From Odontesthes bonariensis (Eukaryota > Chordata > Actinopteri > Atheriniformes > Atherinopsidae): a stretch of DNA of 64,000 nt. The stretch spans positions 31,481,730 through 31,545,729 of the forward strand of contig NC_134529.1 of the NCBI RefSeq assembly GCF_027942865.1. Reading direction: 5' to 3'. How positions within the stretch are numbered: the stretch's first letter is position 1; every line of letters starts with the position of its first letter. The notes below the pieces were generated by a model. It saw only the letters and a list, made by a program, of their open reading frames with translations, was not told the origin of the DNA and did no database searches. The position numbers were made by a program, and so were the translations under genes. Shown one piece after another: positions 1 through 16,667 of the stretch.

Positions 1-8
1 TTTCACAG

Positions 9-6976
<6,968 letters not shown>

Positions 6977-7480
6977 AGCAAAGCCAGTATGCTAGTTGTT
7001 CTATGTAGCTGAAGGTGGAGGTTTGGCACGGCTGTGTCAGGCTGCATTTTCTGAATCGGTGTGATTTAGATGAGGGTTAATTACCTCAGTTCTTCTTTTT
7101 CTAAGTCATGTTCAGGTTAGGTAAATGTCTTAAGTCAAGCTGAAGGAGTTCTCTGTGAAATCTTTCGACGTGGTTCAAATCATTTCAGTTGCAGAAATGT
7201 TTGATCGTGAAATCGGCCATCATCTTAAACATGAAGCACAAATGTGTTGGCGACTTTGTTTCCTTAGACGTGCCTGATATTACCTTTGAACCAGCATACT
7301 GGTCCATGAGACACTTGAGACCCTATCCCATGTAACTCTGTACTCTTTCTTTTCTTTTTTCTCATTGCACTATATTTTTAGATGGAACCACATGTTGCTT
7401 TTCAAATTCTGGGCCAAACAAATTTCTAAGAATGTAACATTAAAAGATATTTCTATAAATAAAGTTGATGTCAATGGAAA
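6977..7480 (+). other. katna1: katna1 3' UTR with polyadenylation signal
   Basis: Non-coding sequence follows the katna1 stop. A canonical AATAAA lies at 7458-7463, about 480 bases after the stop. It is the best candidate for the transcript 3' end, because repeat-derived sequence starts soon after, from about 7590. The cleavage position itself is inferred. Confidence 0.6.
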
Positions 7481-7589
7481 GTAATACTGTCTTATATTGA
7501 CCTTGATGTACAACTCAATGCCTATGAAAAAATATCATTCTTAAATTGCTACAAGTTTAATCAAAGGGAGGACGGTTCTCTTAGTAGAA

Positions 7590-8469
7590 AATGATGACCA
7601 TGCCTCTCCCCGCTGCTCGCGGCTTCACCCACCTGTGGGCACGTCTTGACCCCCCGGAGCACGTGGCCAGGGGCACTGGGGCAGGCGCTGGCCCACTGCG
7701 GTTGGCTGTCTGGGGCGCATTGCCCTCTCGGGTGTTGGGCGGGGTCTCTGCCGGGGGGTTTTGGTGGCGCTCGGGCTTGCGGGGGCCGGTTCCGGCGCAC
7801 AGCCCATCTCTGGGTGGCGGGGGCCTGGTGGGGCTGGTAGGCTGCCACCTCTGGTCACCGGGGGGGCTCTGCCCGATGCTTGTGGGGGCTCTGTCCGGGG
7901 GCTTCCTCTGCTGTCTTCTGGGGGGATGTGTGGTTGTCCCTGCGGTGGGCTTCCCGGGTTCTGTGCTCCTTGGGGGCTGTTGGTGGCCTGGGTCTGGGGG
8001 TCCTCTCGGCCTGCTTCTGATTGCTGGGGGGACTGTGGATTGTGGCCCTATACACTGATATTTAAGCATGGTTATTATGTGGGACCATCTATGTGTATTG
8101 CATGTTCATGCACACACACACTCACACACACACATTCATTAGCCCAGTAGCATGCTCACTAAGCAGTTGATGTGTTGTCTTGTGCTTTAAGGTCATCTGT
8201 ATCCACAGTTGTGTTATGAGATTGCTGCTGCTTGTGGTTTTTTGTTTTGTTTGTGTGTTTGTTCTCTGCTTGTCTGCTTCCAGGTGCTCCTGGTGGCTCT
8301 AAGGCTGGATTCCCCACAGAGGCCGTGGATTGTCTTCAGTTTTGTTTTTACAGGTGTAGCAGCTGGTTGTCTGACTTTTCATTGTTTTCTCTGATTGTTT
8401 CTTCCTATTTCTGTTCCGTTTCTTTTTCCTTGCTCTGCCTCTTTCCCTGTCCCCTGGTCCGGTTCGGCA
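7590..8469 (+). repeat. GC-rich repeat-like block, unclassified, interrupted by a hAT element
   Basis: From 7600 to about 8060 the sequence becomes very G-rich on the + strand, unlike either flank. Both strands are open over about 450 bases because of composition. It is followed by a CA-rich patch and a pyrimidine-rich stretch. It appears to resume after the hAT insertion, at 9285-9320, ending in AAATAAATAAATAA. That ending and the abrupt composition change suggest an old retroelement 3' region. No coding domain was recognised, so the class is open. Confidence 0.4.
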
Positions 8470-8477
8470 CTATCACA

Positions 8478-9276
8478 CAGAGGTGGGAGAAAGTCCCTAT
8501 GTTGCAAGTCCAAGTAGAGTCTCAAGTCTTTGCTCTCAAGTCCAAGTCAAGTCCAAGTCCTAGGATTTTAGTTTTCGAGTCCCAACCAAGTCCTAACAAA
8601 TCGATTATAATTAATGATACGGATCATGACCATGCCTCAATTAAGTTGTTTATATTTTATTGTTATTATTCATTTGTTTATTTTTATTAATATTGTGTTT
8701 AGATGCTTCGTCAATATAAGCACTGCCTTCTTGTGCCAATAAAGCTATTTGAAATTGAAAAATTGGGCGATATCTTTAGTATCTTTTTTTTTTTGTGTGT
8801 ATTGGCATTAATTATCCAGCCAAGACTGATAATAGGAGTGCATTTGTAAATCAATAGACAATAGACTTTGGGAGGTATTTCTCCTTTTATTTCTACACAA
8901 ACTTGCTGAAACTTGCACATAAAAAAAAACACCATTCAAAACCAGCTGCACCCAGATGTGACCAGGTTGAACCTCTGGTCTGTTAGCTGTGCGTAAGGTA
9001 ACGTGACGTAGTGACGGGACGTGGCGGGCGGCGTTCAGGTGTCACTGACGGCTGGGATTTCTGGCTGGTTGCTACAGTATTGATGCAACACTTTTAAAAA
9101 ATATTTTAATATTTGTGCTTGCTGCATGTGACTTGACTCGAGTCCAGAGGGTTAAATCCAAGTAGAGTCTCAAGTCTTTGCTCTCAAGTCCAAGTAGAGT
9201 CCAAGTTTTTTTTTGATTTGGTCAAGCAAGTCTCAAGTCATCAAAATCGGGACTCGAGTCCAAGTCCCCACCTCTG
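8478..9276. mobile_element. Non-autonomous hAT-like element with AAGTC-rich subterminal repeats
   Basis: The ends are CAGAGGTGGG (8478) and CCCACCTCTG (ending 9276), flanked by a perfect 8-bp target duplication CTATCACA (8470-8477 and 9277-9284). Both subterminal regions carry many copies of CAAGTC/CAAGTCCAAGT, reading inward from each end. No transposase frame is present in the 799 bp. Structure, duplication length and end sequence fit a hAT MITE. Confidence 0.88.
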
Positions 9277-9450
9277 CTATCACATGTTAAGTATTGTAAC
9301 AAAAATAAATAAATAAGCAGTTGATGGGCATCAAGGGGAGCTTTACATTCATAAAGCTTCCCTTGGCATAGCAAATGTGTTTAGCATAAACAGTATTCAG
9401 ATTACAATTCTGCTGCCATAATGCTGGACAGGACAAGGGGAAGAATAAAA

Positions 9451-9778
9451 GGAAACAGAACATTTCAGTCTGACTTTCTCTGTCTGAAATTATCTGTTCC
9501 CCCCTATATCTCGGACAGAGGGTAACTAATCATCTCGTGTTTTTGGTCACTTTTTCCACTCATAATACAAAACTATTCCTGTGAATATGAAGACATTTAC
9601 TCTTTCCTTTCCAAAGTTACATGTGGGAAACAGAATATTTCAGTCTGACTTTCAGAGTTTTGTATTATGAGTGGAATAAGTGACCAAAAACACGAGATGA
9701 TTAGTTACCCTCTGTCTGAGATATAGGGGGGAACAGATCATTTCAGATTGAGGAAGTCAGGCTGAAATATTCCTTTCC
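9451..9778. repeat. Large fold-back (inverted repeat) element
   Basis: Left arm 9451-9574 and right arm 9656-9778 are near-complementary over about 120 bases with an 81-base spacer, so the single strand could form one long hairpin. The spacer holds a third, direct copy of the arm's outer segment (GGAAACAGAATATTTCAGTC near 9626). No coding frame and no clear target duplication were seen. It may be a fold-back transposon or a local inverted duplication. Confidence 0.85.
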
Positions 9779-11274
9779 ACCTTTAATGGTTTTAAACACA
9801 CATTTGCTTTTTTTTTTTGTTAAAGAAAAAGCAATTATGTCCAAATATGTGGCAGGGACAGTGTGTTTGACGAGAGGAAGTTACTTCAACACTAGTTTAA
9901 GACACAAAGCACATTAACTGACGTTATTGATTAAAAGTCATGGTAGCTACTCGAAATCTCTTTAATTTATCCAGAAATGTCTCATATTTTCCATTATAAA
10001 CGTGGTTTACAGGAATAAGATGGAAAAGTTCCAGCATATTTTATTTTTCATGTCCAGCAGACCGAGCTTCCAGCCTTTTCTATCAGCAATACAAATGAAT
10101 AAACACAATGTGTGGGAATACACAGCGTTAGGGTGACTGACTATCGTTCAAGGTAACACGACTCAGGTTGGAAAAGACTGATTCTCTCAGCATAAAAAAC
10201 CCAAAACCTTTTATATTTTTACTGGGAGCTGCAGGTTGAAAGATAAAATAACAACCTCGACACGATAAATGATACCATTTTGTCCTTTTAACGACAACTT
10301 GCTCAGAAATGGTGTACAGAGGGTAGAATCTGCCCCCGACACTAGGGGGACAGATTATTTCAGGGGAACCGAATCTCGCACAAGACCGGCAGTCACATCA
10401 GTTCATATGTTAGACTTGGTGGAGGTTCTGATCCCTCCTGTGTGCCACTGCGAGCCTCCTCTCCCCTTCAACCCATACATACCCCTAATATCTCTTAACA
10501 ACCTTTTTTTTATTATTCTTTCATCTACAAGTTTGTGAAAGTTTGGTGCAAGACAATAGCCGTTTCCATATGTTCCAACTTCAGCATGTTGGTGCAGCAG
10601 CTGCTTGAGTTTGATTTAGCTGAAGTTTAGCCGAGCCAGAATGTAGCAATCACTGATGGAAGGCTTGAGCCTTTCAAACCAAGTCAGGGATGTTTGTTGG
10701 AACTGTAACATAAGTTCATACCATCCAGATCCCTGAGCCGGCCTTCTGCCTGATGTCCTCGTTCATGAGTGCAACACGTGTCACTTGATGGTTTTGTGTT
10801 GTCGTTGATTGGAAGCCCCGCTGAGAAGAGTTGGAGGTATGGGGCGGAGGCAGCTGTGGGGTCTGATGTGCGGGGCCCCAAATGTGCTCCAGGTATTTTA
10901 TGCTGAATCTATAGTTTCATTGTGACATAAGGAAACGTCACTTCCAGCAAATTCACGATAATACGAACTGTCTGTCCACTTGTGTTCATTGAGAAAACAG
11001 TTTCAAGCTTTATATGTGTGCATGTTTTTGGGTTTGTGTGTTGTTGGGTGTCCAGTCAAGGCTCCCATGCACAAATCCAAGTTAATCAGCATTAGGATTT
11101 CTCTACATTCACTTTGTATTTGCCAGCTTTGTTTAATAATTGGCTGATGTGGATTGCATGAAACTGTAAAAATATTTTGCCTGATTTACAGATTACTCAA
11201 TGAAACTGACATTCATCTTAACTGTACATATACAGCTGGATCATTTTTAGCAGGGATGAGCTAGTACTTCATAT
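9779..11274. other. Intergenic stretch, nothing recognised
   Basis: About 1.5 kb of mixed AT-rich sequence between the fold-back repeat and the SINE/LINE composite. Short open frames (for example near 10269-10538) have no domain signature and look like chance. Confidence 0.6.
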
Positions 11275-12095
11275 TTCTTTTTAAAGTATTTTTTTGGGCC
11301 TTTTATGCCTTTTTTTTATTTTTTATTTCTTGTGTTTACCTTGAATAGGGATGGCTCAGGTGATCCTGAAACATCCCATAGTTAAGCTGCTATAGGCCCA
11401 GACTGCTGGGGGGCCTCATCTGTCACATCTTTCCTCACTTTACTCTCTTTATGTATATGTGATATTATTATGGTCATTAACTCGTGTTTCCCTGTTCCAA
11501 CAGATATCCTTTGAATGGTGTTACAGTGCTGCCGCCGCTGCGGCCCTCCCCCCCTCCCCCCCTTTCTGTCTTCTCAAACCCCAGCTGGTGGAGGCGGATG
11601 GCCACCCTTCCTGAGTCTGGTTCTGCCAGAGGTTTCTTCCTGTTCAAAGGGAGTCGTTTCTCTCCACAGTCGCCTCAGGCACGCTCAGGCCGGGAGATTG
11701 GACCGAAAAACAAAAAGTTTTCAGTGCAATCTGTTGGTTTCCTTAGCTAGGAAATTGTTTTTGAATTGGCTCTATATGAACGAATTGGATTATTTTATGA
11801 ATTATGATTATTATTAATTAATTGAATTCCAATTGGCTTGAATTGGACTTACTATCTAAGTGCCTTGAGATGACATTTGTTGTATTTGGCGCTATATAAA
11901 TAAAAATGAATTGAATGCCTTTAATGTTAGGGCAGTTGGAGAGAGACAGGAAGCAGGGGGCAGAGAGAGGGGAAAGACACGCAGCACAGCGCCGCTCGGT
12001 GCGGGAGTCGAACCGGGGCCAGCTGCAGCGAGGACTGTAGCCTCTGTACATGGGGCGGCCGCTTAACCCACTACACCACCGACCACGCCATACTT
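11275..12095 (-). mobile_element. tRNA-derived SINE (family B), split by an L2-type LINE end
   Basis: Read on the minus strand, the part at 11923-12095 has an A-box-like GTAGTGGGTTAAG, a tRNA-like body and a B-box-like GGTTCGACTCC. It continues toward CTCTCTCTGCCCCCTGCTTCCTGTC. Its 3' end, with AAAGGCATAAAAGG wording, lies on the far side of a LINE insertion, at about 11280-11312. A second, uninterrupted copy lies at 37148-37358, which makes the split evident. Confidence 0.8.
11313..11915 (+). mobile_element. 5'-truncated L2-type LINE 3' end inserted in a SINE
   Basis: This copy holds only the region after the reverse transcriptase stop: a GGGATGGCTCAGGTGA start, CATCCCATAGTTAAGCTGC, CTGGTTCTGCCAGAGG, and the end GGCGCTATATAAATAAA plus ATGAATTGAA. 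Near 37120-37440 the same sequence directly follows an L2-type RT C-terminus, which identifies it as the LINE 3' UTR. Direct repeats TGCCTTT flank it (11306-11312 and 11916-11922). Related ends lie at 28513-28925, 39241-39490 and 56470-56930. Confidence 0.8.
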
Positions 12096-12239
12096 CACAT
12101 TTCTAAGTGATTTAGCTCACCTGTATGTAAAGAGGTGTTCAGGTGTAAACCTCTGTGCATTTCTGTGGAAGCTTAAAGAACGCTGTCTGCTCTGCTCCCA
12201 CAGGCTCAATCACCAGACCACATGTCAACATGAGTCATA

Positions 12240-13761
12240 AAGAAAGCATTTAATGAGCACATTTTGGACTCCAAACCGGTCCAGCTGTAATTCATAGTTT
12301 ATGCATACAGATAACACATGGACCTAATATCATTTAACAAAGCAAATTCAAACATTATTCGTTGTTCATTTCTTCAGCAGCGGGTCAAAATTCATGCCTT
12401 CACACTGTCGACCATAAAAGCTACTTTAGTTTCATCTGCAGTGCTCTGTGGAATAGAGTTGGATCAATTTGAGGCTGGTTTGGTTAAGGTTTTGACTGAT
12501 CATGCAGAGTTTTAAAGTATAACAACCACATTCACTATCTAGCCTACACATGCATCGTTTTGCTAACGCAGTACATCATGCATCCTGCAGTTTAAATGAG
12601 TCCTGTGGAGGCTAAGTCATTAATTCAGCTGCTCTAAGGTACACAATACACATTTTAAAACCAAAAAAAGCATATTGATTAAGGATTCTTGAGACCTGTC
12701 CAGCTGTCTGATCTCTCAGACCCAACCTGATAGAATATCTGGAGCAATATTGAATAAAATAAGTTCAACATTTGAATCTCTCTGAGTTACACATTTTTGA
12801 TCACATGAAAGTATTAGTAACAGGAAGCCATACACCAAACTGATTGAAGTGTCATACAATCCCCTCCCCCACTCTTCAGTGATAGAATCCCCAAAACAGT
12901 CACTGAGGCACTGTGAATGACAATCAACAGAAGAACCTCAATAATGTGCAGTGGGCCTCCAAGGCACATGCTTTTTCAGTACAGACATTCAAATCAAGAC
13001 TTTCTAAACTGACACATAGCATGTAGACACATAGCATGTAGACACATAGCATGTAGACACATAGCATGTAGACACATAGCATGTAGACACATAGCATGTA
13101 GACACATAGCATGTAGACACAGTGCGTCTCTCTGCTGACATGTTGTCCTGGTTCATCAGCAGAAACACATTCAGAAAAAAAGCTTTTTCACAATGATCTT
13201 CTTTCACATAAGCAGACACTACCTGGTCCATAAAAAAATATACACCAAATAAACATTGTACTGCATTCCCAAAAACCTTTGTTTGGCTGTGGATTACAAT
13301 TTCAGAGGGAAAAAGGTTTTGAACCAAAACAAAAAAAGTCTTAACATTGGAACAGCTCCTAATACTCACTTTGTTCTCATTCTCTGGTGAAACACAGATT
13401 GCATTTCAGCTTCCTCCTACAGGGACGGGACCTTGATACTTATGTGCCACAATATTTTGGTTTTAAAGGAAAAGTTTCACACACTTTGAGGAAATGCGCT
13501 TATTTTCTTATTGCCCAAAGATCTCTGCCAGTTTCTCTTCTATTTTGGACTGAATCATGCAGCTGAATTTTTGGGATTTACGTGGATTATGGTAAAACCT
13601 GCTCCTGTTTCATGGCCAACACATTTAAAGGCTGAACTGAAATGGAAGTGGATGACAGGTCTGATGACGAGCGTTGAACAGAGCCAAACTACACCAAAGT
13701 TTTAAAGAGAGGCTTAAAGAACAAAAAGGACCAAACTAGAAGGAGGTGGTCGAGTTGAGAT
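12240..13761 (-). other. ginm1: Probable ginm1 3' UTR and downstream flank
   Basis: No gene is seen between the ginm1 stop (13762) and the SINE at 12095. A minus-strand ATTAAA (plus TTTAAT at 12249-12254) is the only polyadenylation-like signal I noticed, which would make a 3' UTR of about 1.5 kb. It contains the 15-bp minisatellite at 13010-13125. The 3' end position is an inference. Confidence 0.35.
13010..13125. repeat. 15-bp minisatellite, about eight copies
   Basis: Near-identical tandem copies of GACACATAGCATGTA. Because 15 is a multiple of three, every frame stays open, which produces artificial repetitive frames (for example repeated MLCVY). It is non-coding in context, downstream of ginm1. 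Confidence 0.95.
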
Positions 13762-16541
13762 TCAAGGCTTCTTCTCTTCTTCAGCTGCATCTATTTCAAT
13801 GTTTTCCAGCAGATTGCACTTCTCATCCTCTGGCATTAAAGTGACGGGGTTTAGGTGAAAAATGTGCCTGGAAAACAGGAAATAAAAGGTTCTGAACATA
13901 ATCATTTATTAGACTATACCCTCTGGACAGTACAGAGGGTATAGTTATATCAGGTATATCATTCAGACTGCATTCAGCAAACCTACTTGTGTTCACAAGT
14001 GGGGAAGAACACGTCCAATATCTTGACGATTATTGCTGATCCAACAACGCCGATCACAACAACCCACATAACCAGGAAGAAGAGGGGCAGGGACTCGGAG
14101 CAGAAGCGCCGCAGACGCTCCCTCACCTGCTCTATCCACCGACACATGGCCTGCGGAGATGGACATGGAGATAAGAGCATTAACATCCCCCTCCCTTTGT
14201 GCACTCTGAGTTTACATTAGGACTTCTAGAGACTGCCATTCGTCAGACAGTCCTGGTAGGTACATCTATCAAAGGATGACACGTGGAGATGCTGGCAGGG
14301 CTATACCACTCACCTCTGAAAAAGTCAAAAATACATTTTAAATGGTCAAAACTTTCCTAGCCTCTGGCTGAGTGCACAACAATAAAATCCTAGATTCACA
14401 AAGAAAGCTTCATTTTCAATAAAGGCTCAGTTCATGGACTTTGACAGATCTGATCTCCTGAATCTGTCACATTCCCTTCCTCCTGCAGAACAAGCCACAC
14501 CTACAAGCAATTACACTCCAGCACAGGCCGGAGGCTCCGATGCAATGCGTGCTGTTTGCCACCACCTGGATGGAGCAGCACTTTGGCTTACTGAGTAAGA
14601 AGACACAAACTCCTTGGGTGGAGTTTTCATCCGGCTCTGATCAGCTTGGCTCTGATCCCTGTCATCAAATTCATCATCATATCTGACATCAAACAGCAGG
14701 TCGGGGTCAATACGCAAGGGGGTCTCTGGGAGTTTTCCTGGGGATGCAGTCTCTTCCTGGGTGGTCTCTGTGTGCTCCTCTGGGTACCGGCTGGTGGTCT
14801 GGAAGATCAGCTGTTCTTCATCTGATTTAAAAATACATGAGAGAAGAAAACACAGCAAACTGTACTTCTACAGAGCACAACATGAACAGCAACAACTAGT
14901 ATACGAAAAGAAAACCAAAAACAAACCTTTCCTAGAATTTGGCTGATATGTGACGAGCACATCGTTTTCTCTTGGAACCCTGAAGATCTCACTGTGTCCG
15001 ATGGGGTAGATGTTGGTAAACTGAGCCACCTTTTGAAAGTCCGGGCTCATCAATATCTTCACCTCACACATGTCAGGCTGTTGGACCTGAATGACACAAA
15101 GTTATTCAGCAACAGCTTTCCTTGGTCCTTCTGTAACCCAGCGTGGCATTTTTCCTGAATGTGAACCCCTCAACACCTGGGGGGGGCAGATGTTGAGTGG
15201 CTCAGCTCAGAAAGTCGACTTCCAGCTGGAAAGGTGGTGCTACCATCTCCACTACGTCCATGTGTTGAAGTGTCTATGCACAAGACACCGAAGCCCATTA
15301 CAGCATTATGTTAAACTGTGTGAGACTCTACTCAGAACGGCCTGCATACTGTACATATTGATAGATATATGTTTTTATATGTCCAAAATAAAGCTGTGAG
15401 TGTGCATGAGCACAAAGACACAGAACCCAGACTGGGTTCAGACAGCATTTATCTGGGACAGACTGTGGAGTACAGCACAATCTGGGAGTGTCTCCCAATA
15501 TCTAAACTTTGACAGACATGTACCACATGATGCAAAACATGTTTACCTCTTTGCCCTCCATTTCTATGACTTCACTGAACACCTGCAGAGCGACCACCTC
15601 CTCCGAGTCGCTGTAGAGCCTGTTCTGGCTCACCATCACCCGGGTGACGGTCGACACCACGTCCCCAGAATCCAATCTGCTGCTTCCATTGATGCTGTCC
15701 ACTGGAAATAAACAAACCAACACAATTTCAAAGCTTTTGCCATAAGCTCCACCAATAAATAGCAGGAACGTCATCAATACAAAGTCTTGTTATGAATTAA
15801 ACACCAACATTGAGAGGCTGTTCTAAAGGTGCTGAAGAGAAATCTGCAGAATAAAGGAAGAGGAAACACAAAGGAGAGGGCCACAGTAACACACCCCTCC
15901 ACAACTCTTTCCACTTTCACTTCCTGGCAGCATCTTGTATGACACCGTCCCATTAACTTTCAGAAGCGACCCAGGTTCAGAAGCAAATGTTGGGGAAAAC
16001 TCTATCTTTATCAGAGAAAGAAGCTTGTGATTTCTTAGTGCTGAAGATGACTCACAGAGAAGAGCCTGACAGTTGAACCTGGTGACCTCTGACAGCTCCA
16101 CTGGGATGTCATTGACCAATATCTGCTCTTCACCCACCGAGATGTTTAAGTTGATCTGCAACAAAGGAAGCGCAACAGAAGGCTGGGCATTGCTCCTCTG
16201 CTTACTCATTCCATTTACATCAGCTTACCTGTAACTTGTTGGAATCTTGCAGATGGGTGTCCGCAAGCGTCCCCGCTGTCACGTTAATCAGGATATTCTC
16301 CTGTGGGAATCAACAATTACGAGTAAAAAATATGGAAAACTGCACACAGGCGTAATGTCTGCCAGATAGTTTTCCAACAAGTTAACGGTCAGAAAGCTAA
16401 TGCTAGGCTAATATCAACATAAGATGGTATATATATATAGATATATTTGGTTCTTACGGTATTCAGCTGCCTGGCGGCCGACTCTCCGTCAGCTACTGAG
16501 ACCAGAAGAAGAAACACAGCACAAAGTGTTGGTCCTGTCAT
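13762..16541 (-). CDS. ginm1: Glycoprotein integral membrane protein 1, complete coding region in eight exons
   Basis: This is a single-pass type I membrane glycoprotein whose molecular role is poorly known. Minus-strand exons in order: 16541-16458, 16300-16229, 16155-16056, 15701-15547, 15086-14927, 14821-14592, 14150-13987, 13867-13762. Lengths sum to 1071, giving 356 codons plus stop (human about 330). Exon 1 gives a signal peptide (MTGPTLCAVFLLLVSVADG). Asn-linked glycosylation motifs are visible (INVT in exon 2, LNIS in exon 3, NGSS in exon 4). The conserved PGKLPETPLR motif is in exon 6. Exon 7 holds the membrane segment (LPLFFLVMWVVVIGVVG, then VKILDVFFP) after MCRWIEQVRERLRRF. The short cytoplasmic tail is acidic and lysine-rich. 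All junctions are GT-AG and phases agree. The gene is head to head with ppil4. Confidence 0.93.
13914..13944. other. Perfect 12-bp stem hairpin in the last ginm1 intron
   Basis: CTATACCCTCTG (13914-13925) pairs perfectly with CAGAGGGTATAG (13933-13944) across a 7-base loop. Function unknown; it lies 47 bases above the boundary of the last exon (13867) within a 119-base intron. Confidence 0.6.
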
Positions 16542-16667
16542 CTCTGTTTTGTTCTGACTTCACTTACAAGCATCAAGATCGCTACAACAAAAACATTGAG
16601 CAGTCATACACACTGCGCATGCGCACACCATTTCCACAGCTTTCTCGCGAGAACCTGGGACGTCAGC
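16542..16667. promoter_or_regulatory. Bidirectional promoter between ginm1 and ppil4
   Basis: Only 126 bases separate the two start codons, which face away from each other. The interval holds a perfect NRF1 palindrome TGCGCATGCGCA (16614-16625) and a second palindrome TTCTCGCGAGAA (16642-16653) containing TCTCGCGAGA, a core element of many vertebrate housekeeping promoters. Both are strand-symmetric. No TATA box is seen. Transcription start sites must lie within this interval or very near it. Confidence 0.85.

Noticed and set aside
7561-8150. Several long overlapping frames on both strands (up to 162 codons)
   Set aside because: They follow the extreme G/C composition; there is no domain, no splice context and no agreement between strands.
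12924-13369. Repetitive open frames (repeated MLCVY / YVSTC) on the minus strand
   Set aside because: They are translations of the 15-bp minisatellite; the unit is a multiple of three, so frames stay open by chance.
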